64,000 bases of DNA from Nocardioides furvisabuli (lineage in GTDB: Bacteria > Actinomycetota > Actinomycetes > Propionibacteriales > Nocardioidaceae), in assembly GCF_021083185.1 (NCBI RefSeq), contig NZ_JAIGQB010000002.1:558001-622000 (forward strand), given 5' to 3'. This document shows positions 9,668 to 16,820 of this stretch, one piece after another; position 1 is the first letter of the stretch, and each line of letters starts with the position of its first letter. Made by a program: the position numbers and the translations under genes. Under the pieces are notes generated by a model, which saw nothing but the letters and a program-made list of their open reading frames with translations, did no database searches and was not told where the DNA came from.

Positions 9668-9964
9668 CTAGTCGCCCTGGCGGCGCTTGCTCCCCCAGCG
9701 GCGCTGCTGCTTCCTGATGTCGCCGTCCTTGCGCGGGCACTTGCGTGCCTCGCGAAGCAAGTCTTGTGCGTGTCGCTGCGGATTGCGGGGGCTACCGCTC
9801 ACGGATACCTGACAGCATCCGTTGGCGCAGCAGAGCAGGCCCCAGTGCCCTCCCGCGAGCAACTCGAATCCAGCGCCCTTGAGTTTGAGGATCTCCTTGA
9901 GCGCCTTCCGGACCTCTTTCTCGGGGTGGTCTCCGGGGGCGCGCGCCTTACGCGCAGACACCAC
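9668..9964 (-). CDS. Small basic protein with HicA-like features
   Basis: A 98-residue basic protein. The core KEVRKALKEILKLKGAGFEL, then AGGHWGLLCCANGCCQVSVS, GSPRNP and a Lys/Arg-rich tail resembles short dsRNA-binding-fold proteins of the HicA type, in which a Gly-His pair (here GGHW) is catalytic. Four cysteines (CCANGCC) are unusual and may bind metal. The GTG at 9964 is chosen because AGGAGGGGGCAGC stands directly before it; the open frame continues further upstream. No HicB-like partner is adjacent, so a toxin role is only a possibility. Confidence 0.6.
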   Translation of the reverse strand: MVSARKARAPGDHPEKEVRKALKEILKLKGAGFELLAGGHWGLLCCANGCCQVSVSGSPRNPQRHAQDLLREARKCPRKDGDIRKQQRRWGSKRRQGD

Positions 9965-10150
9965 GCTGCCCCCTCCTGATAGATCGATCGGCGCCCCCAA
10001 GACACCGCAGGGTCGCGCTAGGCCGCCGTAGCAGCTTGTCAGGGACATCTTGCCAGTCGTCAGCGACAAGTCCTTCCGCACACGCACAACTCCAGTTCGC
10101 TCCCGCACTGGCTCGAGGCACGTTCTCGCGCAGGGACTCGATGTCGCGGG

Positions 10151-10669
10151 TCAAAGCTTGGAGGCGAGATGAGTTTTCGCCGCTTCCTCGAACGACCGCA
10201 GCGCAGTTGCTCGAGCGTCCTCAAACGCGGCGCCCGGGTTAGGGTCGTTCTGCCTTGGGTGAAAGTCGCGGGACGCAACCATGAGCTCGTGCGCCGAAGG
10301 CGTCAGTTCGGGATGAAGCAATCGGATCAGGGCCATCGAACGTCGACAGTCCTTGAGCGCGGCCGCGATGTCTCTAAAAGCATCTCCACGCCGGTCCCAC
10401 TGGTCCTGGTTTCCTTGGCCGTTGCCCGCTTCACGGTGAATCTGCAACTCGAGAATTGTCCATCCGAGATCCTGCTGGGCAACCCAGAGCGCATCGCAGG
10501 CGCCCCAAAAGTCCGCTATCAGGGCCCTGAGTTCATCCCGGCGCTGTAGGCCCTCGTTTGCAGTTATCTGCCGCGCTGCCACAACGCCAACAGCCCTCGC
10601 GCCGACGAGTGCGCCGACCACGGCGCCGATCAAGCCGCTCAGAAGGTTCCCCAACGCGTCCATGTCCAC
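10151..10669 (-). CDS. Single-helix membrane protein with alpha-helical cytoplasmic domain
   Basis: A 172-residue protein not recognised beyond general type. A glycine-rich hydrophobic N-terminus (residues about 6-32, LLSGLIGAVVGALVGARAVG) is followed by a long alpha-helical region rich in Ala, Trp, Arg and Glu. Similar small proteins occur in actinobacterial prophages. The intergenic stretches on either side (9965-10150 and 10670-10825) show no further gene. AAGGGG before the ATG supports the start. Confidence 0.6.
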   Translation of the reverse strand: MDMDALGNLLSGLIGAVVGALVGARAVGVVAARQITANEGLQRRDELRALIADFWGACDALWVAQQDLGWTILELQIHREAGNGQGNQDQWDRRGDAFRDIAAALKDCRRSMALIRLLHPELTPSAHELMVASRDFHPRQNDPNPGAAFEDARATALRSFEEAAKTHLASKL

Positions 10670-10825
10670 TACTGCCCCTTGATCGTCTCGGGGACGCTAC
10701 AGCGGCGAGAACGTCCCGGTCAGGACATCCTCGCCGCTGTGGATCAGTGCGCGACCCTGAGCCGTTCGCCGAACATGATCGCTGCGGCCTCGCTCGTCAC
10801 CTGGCCGATCCGAGCCGACCTAAAG

Positions 10826-11281
10826 TCATTGGTCCATCGGTCGAGCTCTGTCGCCACCGCTGGCAGATTGCCGGCCATCGTCGAGAGTGGTCGACCAGTA
10901 CCAGCGCGAGAGCTCGACGGCCTTTAGGTGTGCCCTCCGGAGGCGCTTGATGGTGCTGGAGGAACTCCCGACTGGAAGTAAAACGTTCTCCGGATCGTCA
11001 GGTCCGATCGCATTCTCTAGGCCGCCCTGACCTTGGATCGCTGCGTTGCTCCGAAACGTCGCCGCCCCCGCACACTGGCGCAGGCTTGGCTGCGAGGGGT
11101 CTTTGTCGACCTTGATCGTCTTGTGGCACGTGATTAATCCGCCAGAGTGCGCCATGGCGGCCCACTCGTTGGCCGGGTGCGGGCCAAGGAACCCCGGCTC
11201 GGCGTTGCGGCGCCACGGGCACTCGTTGCACGGCTTCTTGGCGGCCTCAAGCAGACAGCCCTGTCCCACAGCCGCCCTCAT
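10826..11281 (-). CDS. DUF6283-like cysteine motif protein
   Basis: A 151-residue protein with KPCNECPWRRN near residue 16, PGFLG, then LITCHKT and QCAGAATF. Two Cys-x2-Cys-type and single Cys/His sites suggest a zinc site, matching a small family (DUF6283, by memory) found in actinobacterial phages and mobile elements. Function is unknown. Its ATG shares one base with the upstream stop (TGATG), linking it to the terminase-like gene. Confidence 0.65.
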   Translation of the reverse strand: MRAAVGQGCLLEAAKKPCNECPWRRNAEPGFLGPHPANEWAAMAHSGGLITCHKTIKVDKDPSQPSLRQCAGAATFRSNAAIQGQGGLENAIGPDDPENVLLPVGSSSSTIKRLRRAHLKAVELSRWYWSTTLDDGRQSASGGDRARPMDQ

Positions 11282-11538
11282 CAGATCGACTCCGGATCGA
11301 AGATTCCGTCCTCGACGGGCATGGCCTCCTGCTCGTCACGGAGGTCGAGCGCCTCGATCTCGGCCTGAATCTCCTTGAGCCGAAGCGTCAAAGGCGACAG
11401 GTCGCGCGGTTGAGTGCGCTCATCGTTGAACGCAGCCCACAGCTTGTCCCTCAGAGCCACGAGAAGCTGCCTGCGATCATCCGACGCCGCAGCGGTCCTG
11501 ACGTCCCTACGGGGCCCTACGTTGTCTTTACGGGCCAT
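11281..11538 (-). CDS. Terminase-small-subunit-like protein
   Basis: An 85-residue protein. After a basic, disordered N-terminus (MARKDNVGPRRDVRTAA), the central helix DDRRQLLVALRDKLWAAFND and the segment LSPLTLRLKEIQAEIEALD match a pattern I associate with small terminase or packaging-related proteins of actinophages. There is no large terminase in the element. A packaging-redirecting role, as in phage satellites, would fit but is unproven. ATG at 11538 is preceded by GGAGGTGGCCTGAG; the longer frame upstream is not supported. Confidence 0.5.
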   Translation of the reverse strand: MARKDNVGPRRDVRTAAASDDRRQLLVALRDKLWAAFNDERTQPRDLSPLTLRLKEIQAEIEALDLRDEQEAMPVEDGIFDPESI

Positions 11539-11728
11539 CTCAGGCCACCTCCGGTCCAGTGTTTTCATGCAGGGAGGGATGCGGACATAGGCCAGCAGTC
11601 CTTCGCGGGTGGGTGGGGAGGGTGCCCTCCCCACTGCGCTGATCGAGAGCACTGCATGACTAGGTCAACTGACTCACACAGAGCGAGATCCACAGGGGCT
11701 GAACGCCTCTCACACACACGCATGGTCG

Positions 11729-12520
11729 TCACGGGATCATCACCACGCCCATCTGCTGGCGGCGCTCTTCGCGGGCGCGCTCGGGAGCTGCTGCCTCATA
11801 GTTCTGGTGGTCCTGGGCGCCCTGTGCGATCCTCGCGGCGCGCTCGGCGTACGTGGTGGTGCTAGCGAGCTCGATCGGCACGTCGAGGCGGATGACGTCG
11901 ATGCACTTCGGGGTTGTGCCCAAGCCCTGCACCTGCTCGTAGGTGAGGTCCGCCACCATGATGGGGCGCCCATGCTGTCCGACGTACGCGGCGCCGAGGT
12001 TCGCAAGTGCGTGCCATCCCTTGCCGACCTCTTCGACGATGGCCGCAGCTTCCCGTGCCTCACCCCACGGCGTGAGCGCCTGGGTCGGCAGACCTACCGG
12101 GAGTCCGTCGTCTAGAGGGCTGACGCCAGGGACCAGATCACGGAAGCGCCTGAGTGCTGCTTCGGCCTTCTCGACCGCAGGACGCCAGGAGTCGATGACG
12201 GCGTCTGCGTGCTCGAGCAGAGCGTTAGCGCCGCGCTGGTGTGCGTGCTCGTTGAGTCGGTGCTCGATGTTGAGGTCGATGAGCTGCTGGGCGATGGCGG
12301 CGCGCTGCACATCCTTGGAGGCCAGCGGGTCCTTTCCCGCGAGGATCGAGGCGGCGACGGCTGCGGTGATGTCGGGGACATCCTTGAATGCTCGGCGTTC
12401 GGTGCGGAGACGCTCGACGGACTCGAGTGCCTCGGCGAGCTTGGGTGGCAGTGTGGCGCCGAGGCGCTTGGTGGTAGCGACGACGAACGGGAGGGCGGTG
12501 CGGGTTGCAAGGTCAGACAT
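11729..12520 (-). CDS. Hypothetical phage-type protein
   Basis: A 263-residue soluble, mostly alpha-helical protein that I do not recognise. It begins MSDLATRTALPFVVATTKRL and has no signal, membrane segment or obvious catalytic motif. The middle (residues about 90-130) is likely coiled coil. It is the last gene of the ten-gene chain running from about 14684, twelve bases after its neighbour. The 190 bases after it (11539-11728) contain no other gene. Confidence 0.65.
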   Translation of the reverse strand: MSDLATRTALPFVVATTKRLGATLPPKLAEALESVERLRTERRAFKDVPDITAAVAASILAGKDPLASKDVQRAAIAQQLIDLNIEHRLNEHAHQRGANALLEHADAVIDSWRPAVEKAEAALRRFRDLVPGVSPLDDGLPVGLPTQALTPWGEAREAAAIVEEVGKGWHALANLGAAYVGQHGRPIMVADLTYEQVQGLGTTPKCIDVIRLDVPIELASTTTYAERAARIAQGAQDHQNYEAAAPERAREERRQQMGVVMIP

Positions 12521-12532
12521 GGTGGCTCCTGG

Positions 12533-12799
12533 TCAGTTACTGGGGAGGGAGACTTCGGCGAACTCGCCGGGGTCGGTTGGGTTGGTGATGCACTCGGTGA
12601 ACATCACGAGCAGTGCGGCGGCGAAGCCTGCGAAGGCGTCGTCCTTGGTCTGCGGCTTGCAGTACTCCTGCAAGTGCGCGTAGGTCGCGGCTGCATCGCC
12701 GGCCGATGAGGCGAGATCGCGGATGAGGTCACGGGCCTCTTCGTAAAGCTGGTCAGGGATCTTCGGGGCGGTGCGCTCGTGCTCGATGGTTTCGGTCAT
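12533..12799 (-). CDS. Hypothetical small acidic protein
   Basis: An 88-residue acidic, helical protein (MTETIEHERTAPKIPDQLYE, then two helices with a final AALLVMFTECITNPTD). No recognised domain. Its ATG is preceded by CAGGAGCCCCGCC, a good ribosome site. It lies in the minus-strand gene chain of the element, between two other unknown genes. Confidence 0.6.
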   Translation of the reverse strand: MTETIEHERTAPKIPDQLYEEARDLIRDLASSAGDAAATYAHLQEYCKPQTKDDAFAGFAAALLVMFTECITNPTDPGEFAEVSLPSN

Positions 12800-12813
12800 G
12801 GCGGGGCTCCTGG

Positions 12814-12963
12814 TCAGTCGTTGTCGGGGGCGAAGAGGCGGGCGACGAAGTGGCGCATGATCTGCTCGGGGTCGTCGACGGCTTGCGGCGCCTCGATCTC
12901 GTCGTCCGGGGTTGGGCGGTTGAAGAGAGCTCGGGTTAGCGGGGTCAGCGGGTCGGTGCTCAC
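12814..12963 (-). CDS. Very small protein in element gene chain
   Basis: A 49-residue protein too short for most gene finders. It starts MSTDPLTPLTRALFNRPTPD and ends IMRHFVARLFAPDND. Its GTG overlaps the preceding stop (GTGA) and is preceded by AAAGGAGTAACAGCCA, a strong ribosome site. Coupling and codon use support real translation. Function unknown. Confidence 0.6.
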   Translation of the reverse strand: MSTDPLTPLTRALFNRPTPDDEIEAPQAVDDPEQIMRHFVARLFAPDND

Positions 12964-13112
12964 TGGCTGTTACTCCTTTCGGCGTGGTTGTGGGCGTGGC
13001 ACTGCCAGCCGCCCGTGGCGGTGAGGTTGTCGACGTGTCGAGGGTCGACGGCGGTTCGTGCTTTGCAGTCAGGTGCGCGGCACTCGAGCCAGGCGAGTGG
13101 GTGGGCGGTCAT
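12960..13112 (-). CDS. Small putative zinc-ribbon protein
   Basis: A 50-residue protein with CRAPDCKAR near residue 11 and WQCHAHNHAE near residue 36, so a Cys2...Cys-His zinc site is likely. Its ATG overlaps the stop of the WhiB-like gene (ATGA) and its stop overlaps the next start (GTGA). Similar mini-proteins accompany WhiB-like genes in actinophages. Role unknown. Confidence 0.6.
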   Translation of the reverse strand: MTAHPLAWLECRAPDCKARTAVDPRHVDNLTATGGWQCHAHNHAERSNSQ

Positions 13113-13414
13113 GCGGCGTTCTCCTTGCGCTTTCGGGTGGTCGGGGTGAGGTCGCGACCGCCCCAGACGCCTGCGGGTTCGCGTTGGGCGAGGGCGTAGG
13201 CGAGGCAGGCGGGTTGTGCGGGGCAGAAGCCGCACGCAGCGGCGGCGTCCTGTCGTGCGGGTGCGTCGGCGTCGCTGCTCCACTGGTCGGGGCGCTGCTT
13301 GCACACGGGCTGTCGTCCGTCGTCGGCCATGGTGTCGAGGGCGTCGGCGAGTGCCTGGAAGGCGTTGACGGCTTCGGGGCGGATGCCGAAGGCCGAGCCT
13401 GCACGGCGGCTCAT
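13109..13414 (-). CDS. WhiB-like iron-sulfur transcription factor
   Basis: A 101-residue Wbl protein. The four cluster-binding cysteines are visible as PVCKQRPDQW (first Cys, near residue 38) and ACGFCPAQPAC (Cys-x2-Cys-x5-Cys), followed by the GVWGGRD turn and a basic tail (TTRKRKENAA). Family members bind a [4Fe-4S] cluster and regulate transcription with the main sigma factor. Actinophages often encode one. Overlaps at both ends place it within the element's gene chain, where it may control element or host genes. Confidence 0.88.
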   Translation of the reverse strand: MSRRAGSAFGIRPEAVNAFQALADALDTMADDGRQPVCKQRPDQWSSDADAPARQDAAAACGFCPAQPACLAYALAQREPAGVWGGRDLTPTTRKRKENAA

Positions 13415-13632
13415 CAGATGACTCCCAGCGTGGTGTCACCCGTGTCACCGTTGTCACCCGTGGGGGCCGAATCGGGGTGCAGATCCGCTGTCGGCTTGAG
13501 GTGTTCAGAGAGAAGAGAGGGCCATCGCGTAAACGTCACGGTTGGGGTGCGACGTTTGGTCGAAACGTCACGGTCTGACACAGACGTTTCGGACCTAACG
13601 TCACGGTTGAAGCGTGACGGTGATCGATTCAC
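13414..13632 (-). CDS. Repeat-rich hypothetical protein
   Basis: A 72-residue protein, unrecognised. Its GTG is preceded by GAGGAGGGCGTC and overlaps the upstream stop, and its own stop overlaps the whiB-like ATG. The DNA beneath it carries two sets of repeats: three AACGTCACGGT units 32-33 bases apart (13532-13607) and three 9-base units near the 3' end, which give GDNGDTGDT. The protein may be secondary to a DNA function of this stretch. Confidence 0.45.
   Translation of the reverse strand: MNRSPSRFNRDVRSETSVSDRDVSTKRRTPTVTFTRWPSLLSEHLKPTADLHPDSAPTGDNGDTGDTTLGVI
13532..13607. repeat. Iteron-like direct repeats, AACGTCACGGT x3
   Basis: Identical 11-mers begin at 13532, 13564 and 13597, spaced by three turns of the helix. 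Between them lie GACGTTTGG and GACGTTTCG half-sites in the other orientation. GACGTTTCG recurs at 14721, near the likely start of the gene chain. Regular spacing suggests protein binding, as in an operator or replication origin. Confidence 0.6.
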
Positions 13633-13997
13633 GACGCCCTCCTCTTGTGGACCGGGCAGGGCTTGCTCTTGCCGTCCAGTGACCCCTTGCGGACGTCGTG
13701 AGCGGGCACGATGAGGCACATCGGGATCGAGCCCTCATCGAGGAATCCGAGCTCGACGGCCTGACGTACGGCTTCGTGGACGCGCTGACGACTCAGCGGC
13801 TTGGGCACGTCTCCCCGCGGGAAGGGGCCGGCGAGGACGAGAGCGACCTCTCCGCGCTTGAAGCGGGCGTGACCGTCGTTGTCGTGGCTTCCGTAGGCCA
13901 GCGCGACAACTCGGAGCCACCGGGGCAGCGCAGGGCTTCCCGACCGCTCGAGCCAGGAATCCTGATAGTGCCGCGCCCACTCGCCTTCGCGCCTCAC
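13629..13997 (-). CDS. Winged-helix-like phage protein
   Basis: A 122-residue protein of a type frequent in actinobacterial mobile elements. LPRWLRVVALAYGSHDNDGH is followed by FKRGEVALVL, then SRQRVHEAVRQAVELGFLDE as recognition region. Its C-terminus (IPMCLIVPAHDVRKGS ... CPVHKRR) may bind zinc. A DNA-binding role is likely from the helix pattern. The GTG start overlaps the stop of the upstream gene; a second GTG three bases earlier is equally possible. Confidence 0.65.
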   Translation of the reverse strand: MRREGEWARHYQDSWLERSGSPALPRWLRVVALAYGSHDNDGHARFKRGEVALVLAGPFPRGDVPKPLSRQRVHEAVRQAVELGFLDEGSIPMCLIVPAHDVRKGSLDGKSKPCPVHKRRAS

Positions 13998-14269
13998 CAC
14001 AACGCCTCCTGTGCGAGGGAGGGCTGATTGGCGGGCACGGTCTCTGAGAGGTCGAGCGCGGCCTGCTGAGCGTCTTCTATGACCGCGGGCGCGCGACCCT
14101 CGATCTGGTCGAGAAGGCGGTTGGCGATGGTGGTTGAGGTGGCCCATGCCGATCGGCGGTTGACCCAGATCGGAGAGTGCTCGCCAAGAGCGGCCAGGCG
14201 GCGACGTGCCTCCACCTTCGGACCGCTCACGAATGCCGTTGCGTGATCGAACTCAACGCGCCACGTCAT
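13994..14269 (-). CDS. Hypothetical element protein
   Basis: A 91-residue protein (MTWRVEFDHATAFVSGPKVE..., then a helical C-terminal half). No recognised domain. Its ATG overlaps the preceding stop and its stop overlaps the next GTG, so it is translated within the chain. Confidence 0.6.
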   Translation of the reverse strand: MTWRVEFDHATAFVSGPKVEARRRLAALGEHSPIWVNRRSAWATSTTIANRLLDQIEGRAPAVIEDAQQAALDLSETVPANQPSLAQEALW

Positions 14270-14589
14270 GCGACATCACCGCGAATCCACTCCCAGAACT
14301 CGGCTTCAAGTTCGGCGGGTGCGGGGCGCCGGATGGGCGACGTGTTCATCTGCGCCACGTACTCGCCGTCTTCGGCCTGCTTGTTCGCACGGCTCAGCGC
14401 AAGCACCTCGTGGCGTAGACGCTCCTCGAGCTCGTCTCCGTCGCGCGCCCATGACTCAGCGGCAATGACAACGGCGGCGACCTTCGCAGGCGAACTCTCG
14501 GGCAGCGCACACCACTCAGGAGAGCCATAGGAGGGCGCTCCGGGGGCGCGGGCGATCATCTGGGCCGCCCATTCCTTCCGGGCGCTCAC
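14266..14589 (-). CDS. DUF2742-like phage protein
   Basis: A 107-residue protein. The segment APSYGSPEWCALPESSPAKV followed by AAVVIAAESWARDGDELEER resembles DUF2742, a family found in mycobacterial and other actinobacterial prophages. Function unknown. The GTG start (MSARKEWAAQ) overlaps the preceding short frame's stop by 4 bases. Confidence 0.6.
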   Translation of the reverse strand: MSARKEWAAQMIARAPGAPSYGSPEWCALPESSPAKVAAVVIAAESWARDGDELEERLRHEVLALSRANKQAEDGEYVAQMNTSPIRRPAPAELEAEFWEWIRGDVA

Positions 14590-14684
14590 AGAGGCCCCAC
14601 GGTGTGCTCAGGGCAGCCAAACCCCAGCCGCAACAGGGCCAGATCCGACGATGCGCAGCACCACGGGCCCGTGTCGCGCGGAAT
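14586..14684 (-). CDS. Possible leading mini-protein of the gene chain
   Basis: A 32-codon frame ending LGFGCPEHTVGPL and containing GPWCCASSD. It overlaps the following GTG by 4 bases, as the real genes here do, but the only plausible start is a rare ATT a few bases after a -10-like TAGCGA. The cysteine pattern resembles short zinc-binding element proteins. Could equally be a leader without a product. Confidence 0.3.
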   Translation of the reverse strand: MPRDTGPWCCASSDLALLRLGFGCPEHTVGPL

Positions 14685-14728
14685 GGGCTTTGCGATCGCT
14701 ACACTGGCGGCAGTTGAGTTGACGTTTC

Positions 14729-14755
14729 GAGGGCGCTCTGTGGCGGGGCGCCCTC
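14729..14755. terminator. Hairpin after the 69-residue gene
   Basis: An 8-bp perfect stem (GAGGGCGC and its complement) with an 11-base loop, located just after the minus-strand gene ending at 14764 and before the promoter area of the ten-gene chain. No T run. Confidence 0.55.
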
Positions 14756-14763
14756 CGTCATGT

Positions 14764-14973
14764 TCAGGCAGCCCCATGCAGACCACCGCCGCTCAGCAGG
14801 GCTGCGAGCTTCTGCCTCTGCTCTTGGCTTAGCGGCGGAGCCGCGTCGACAGTGCGCTGGATGTAGTCCTCAAGGCGCTCGGCCTTGAGTTGGCGACGTA
14901 GATCAGTGACGTCGGCCTTAGGGTCAGCCTTCTTTGCGTGCGCGATGCGAGATCGCGTCTGTGTCCAAGACAC
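14764..14973 (-). CDS. Conserved small element protein
   Basis: A 69-residue charged helical protein. The segment DVTDLRRQLKAERLEDYIQR, followed by TVDAAPPLSQEQRQKLAALL, belongs to a short family I have seen repeatedly near integrases in actinobacterial mobile elements. Its job is unknown. Given its place between the integrase and the early gene chain, a recombination directionality factor is one possibility, without direct motif support. Confidence 0.65.
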   Translation of the reverse strand: MSWTQTRSRIAHAKKADPKADVTDLRRQLKAERLEDYIQRTVDAAPPLSQEQRQKLAALLSGGGLHGAA

Positions 14974-15087
14974 GAATGCCTCCGGGCGTGCTGATTTCTC
15001 AGCCCTCTACCGGAGAACTCGTGACTGGATTTGTGAACGGCCATACCTGACCGGCTCGCGCTATTCGTACCTAACAATAGCAGAGGC

Positions 15088-15459
15088 TCAGGGGAGCTCG
15101 CGGAGCCTCACCCGGCGCACCCCAAGCGCTTCGAGCCGTCTCCCTAAGCGGACGATCTCGAGGTCTCGCACTGGCTTGTCAGCTCGACACTTGGCGCAGA
15201 CGAATCGGCGCGTCATGTGTGCCTCGCCCGCGCCAGACCGCAGAGGCATCGTGTAGTCGTTGTCCTCGGGATCCATGTCGATTCGCACATACTCCACGCG
15301 GACCGCCCCGCCATCCGTGTTCGTCGCGTCCGGCCACTCCCTGATGGTGATCTTGGCGATGCGCGACACGGTGTGAGGTCGCGTCACTGTGCCGTCGCAC
15401 TCCATGTCGAAGCGGATGTGGTCCGGCCTGTGGCGCGGGGTGCTCCTGCGGCGGCTCAT
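15088..15459 (-). CDS. Hypothetical protein coupled to integrase
   Basis: A 123-residue protein starting MSRRRSTPRHRPDHIRFDME and ending with RRFVCAKCRADKPVRD and a basic tail; the CAKC pair suggests half of a zinc site. Its ATG overlaps the integrase stop (ATGA). Co-translation with the integrase makes a role in recombination control worth considering, but no known family is recognised. Confidence 0.6.
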   Translation of the reverse strand: MSRRRSTPRHRPDHIRFDMECDGTVTRPHTVSRIAKITIREWPDATNTDGGAVRVEYVRIDMDPEDNDYTMPLRSGAGEAHMTRRFVCAKCRADKPVRDLEIVRLGRRLEALGVRRVRLRELP

Positions 15460-16820
15460 GGTGCCCTCCAGTCGATTCGAACGCTCGCCGGATCGAAGTC
15501 TCGACGGCCAGTCTCTGGCTTGAGCAGGGTCACCCTCATCAGTGCGTCCACCGCTCCCCTGCGTTGCTGCACGTCGAGCGCAGACCAAGCAGCAGCAACG
15601 TCCTGAGCGTCCACCAGTGGCCCGAGGGCGTCCGTGTGGACCGTGGCCGCCATCTCCACCTCGACGCGCCTCAGCTCGTTGCGTAGCCGTTCGCTGGACT
15701 TCCGCACGGCAGCCAGGGTCAAGACTCCTTCCTCGAGTCCTGTCGCTAGGTCGTCGAGTCGCTGGCGGATGCCTGCGGCCTTGCCTTGCAGCTCGCGGAG
15801 CTCGTCGCGGTTGTCGGTCGCCAGAAGGTCGCCCGCGTCCGGGCGAGACAGACGCTCGACGATGACGGCTTCGACAAGCGCGTCGACATCGTCTGCCTTG
15901 CGGCTGATGCACTTGTTGGCGCGGCAGACGTAGACCCGTTTCCCGTGGCGCGTATGTCCCGTGGCGCAGTCGCTTCCGCACTTCCAGCACAGCGCGAGTC
16001 CGGGTAGGAGGTACTTGCGTGCGGTCGTGAGAGTCGTGCGGCGCTCGGGGACGGAGAGGATCGCGCGCACGGCCTCGAAGGTGTCCTCGTCAATGAGCGC
16101 CGGCCAGACGGCGGGGCCGACGACTTCACCGCGGTAGGTGCGCAGGCCCGCATAGCGGGGATTCTTGAGCACACCCCTGACAGTGCCGTGCGTCCACAGG
16201 TTACCGGCCGTCGTGAGTGCCTGGGCGTCGTTCCAACGGCGGGCGATGCCCTTAAGTGAAGCGCCGTGCATGACGTCGGCGAACGCCTCGCGTACATGCC
16301 GCGCCTCTGCCTCGTTGACCGTGACACCGTCACTGCCGTAGCCAAATGCCCGCCTTCCGCCCGCTGGCTTGCCCTGTTCGGCTGCCTGCTGCTGCGCTCG
16401 GCGCTGGCGGTCTGACTTCTGCTTGATCTCGTGGCGAGCCGTTGCACCCATGACGTCGGCGACCAGGATGCCCGCGGGGGTGCTCATGTCGAGGTCGGTA
16501 CCGCGCACGAGGGCGATGGTCGCGGCCTTCCGCTCGCACAGCTCCACGAGCCGCAGCTCATCGGCCCTGTTGCGGCTCAGGCGATCGAGAGCCCACGCGA
16601 TAACGACGGTCGCACGGTCCTCCGCGATGGCAGACAGGACGGCCTCGAAGCCGGGGCGCTTCTTCTTTCCCGCTGCTGAGATGTCGTTGTCGGAGTGCTG
16701 CTCCACGATGGTCCAGCCGCGGAGTTCGGCGAGGCGGAGGCAGTCCTCGAGCTGGCGCGCGACAGCCGCTCCCTCTCCGGTCCGATCAAAGCTTTGTCGG
16801 GTATAGACGACGGCGCGCAT
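15456..16820 (-). CDS. Large serine integrase
   Basis: A 454-residue site-specific recombinase. The resolvase domain (about 1-145) begins MRAVVYTRQSFDRTG with the nucleophile Ser10 and has WALDRLSRNRADE. The recombinase domain (about 160-270) includes GVLKNPRYAGLRTYRG. A zinc ribbon follows (LCWKCGSDC ... VYVCRANKC), then a coiled-coil insertion (about 340-400). This layout fits phiRv1-type integrases. It would act at the junctions 6713 and 16845. The gene starts inside attR; a -10-like TAGAAT (16827-16832) sits just before the ATG, so it is probably leaderless. It also lies directly downstream of the tadA 5' fragment on the same strand. Confidence 0.96.
   Translation of the reverse strand: MRAVVYTRQSFDRTGEGAAVARQLEDCLRLAELRGWTIVEQHSDNDISAAGKKKRPGFEAVLSAIAEDRATVVIAWALDRLSRNRADELRLVELCERKAATIALVRGTDLDMSTPAGILVADVMGATARHEIKQKSDRQRRAQQQAAEQGKPAGGRRAFGYGSDGVTVNEAEARHVREAFADVMHGASLKGIARRWNDAQALTTAGNLWTHGTVRGVLKNPRYAGLRTYRGEVVGPAVWPALIDEDTFEAVRAILSVPERRTTLTTARKYLLPGLALCWKCGSDCATGHTRHGKRVYVCRANKCISRKADDVDALVEAVIVERLSRPDAGDLLATDNRDELRELQGKAAGIRQRLDDLATGLEEGVLTLAAVRKSSERLRNELRRVEVEMAATVHTDALGPLVDAQDVAAAWSALDVQQRRGAVDALMRVTLLKPETGRRDFDPASVRIDWRAP

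Noticed and set aside
13532..13607. CRISPR-like regularity of the 11-base repeats
   Set aside because: Repeats are too short, only three copies, spacers of 21-22 bases are not unique foreign-like sequences, and no cas gene is present.
14764..14973. Firm assignment of the 69-residue protein as the recombination directionality factor
   Set aside because: Position near the integrase is suggestive, but no motif or homology known to me supports it; left as a possibility only.
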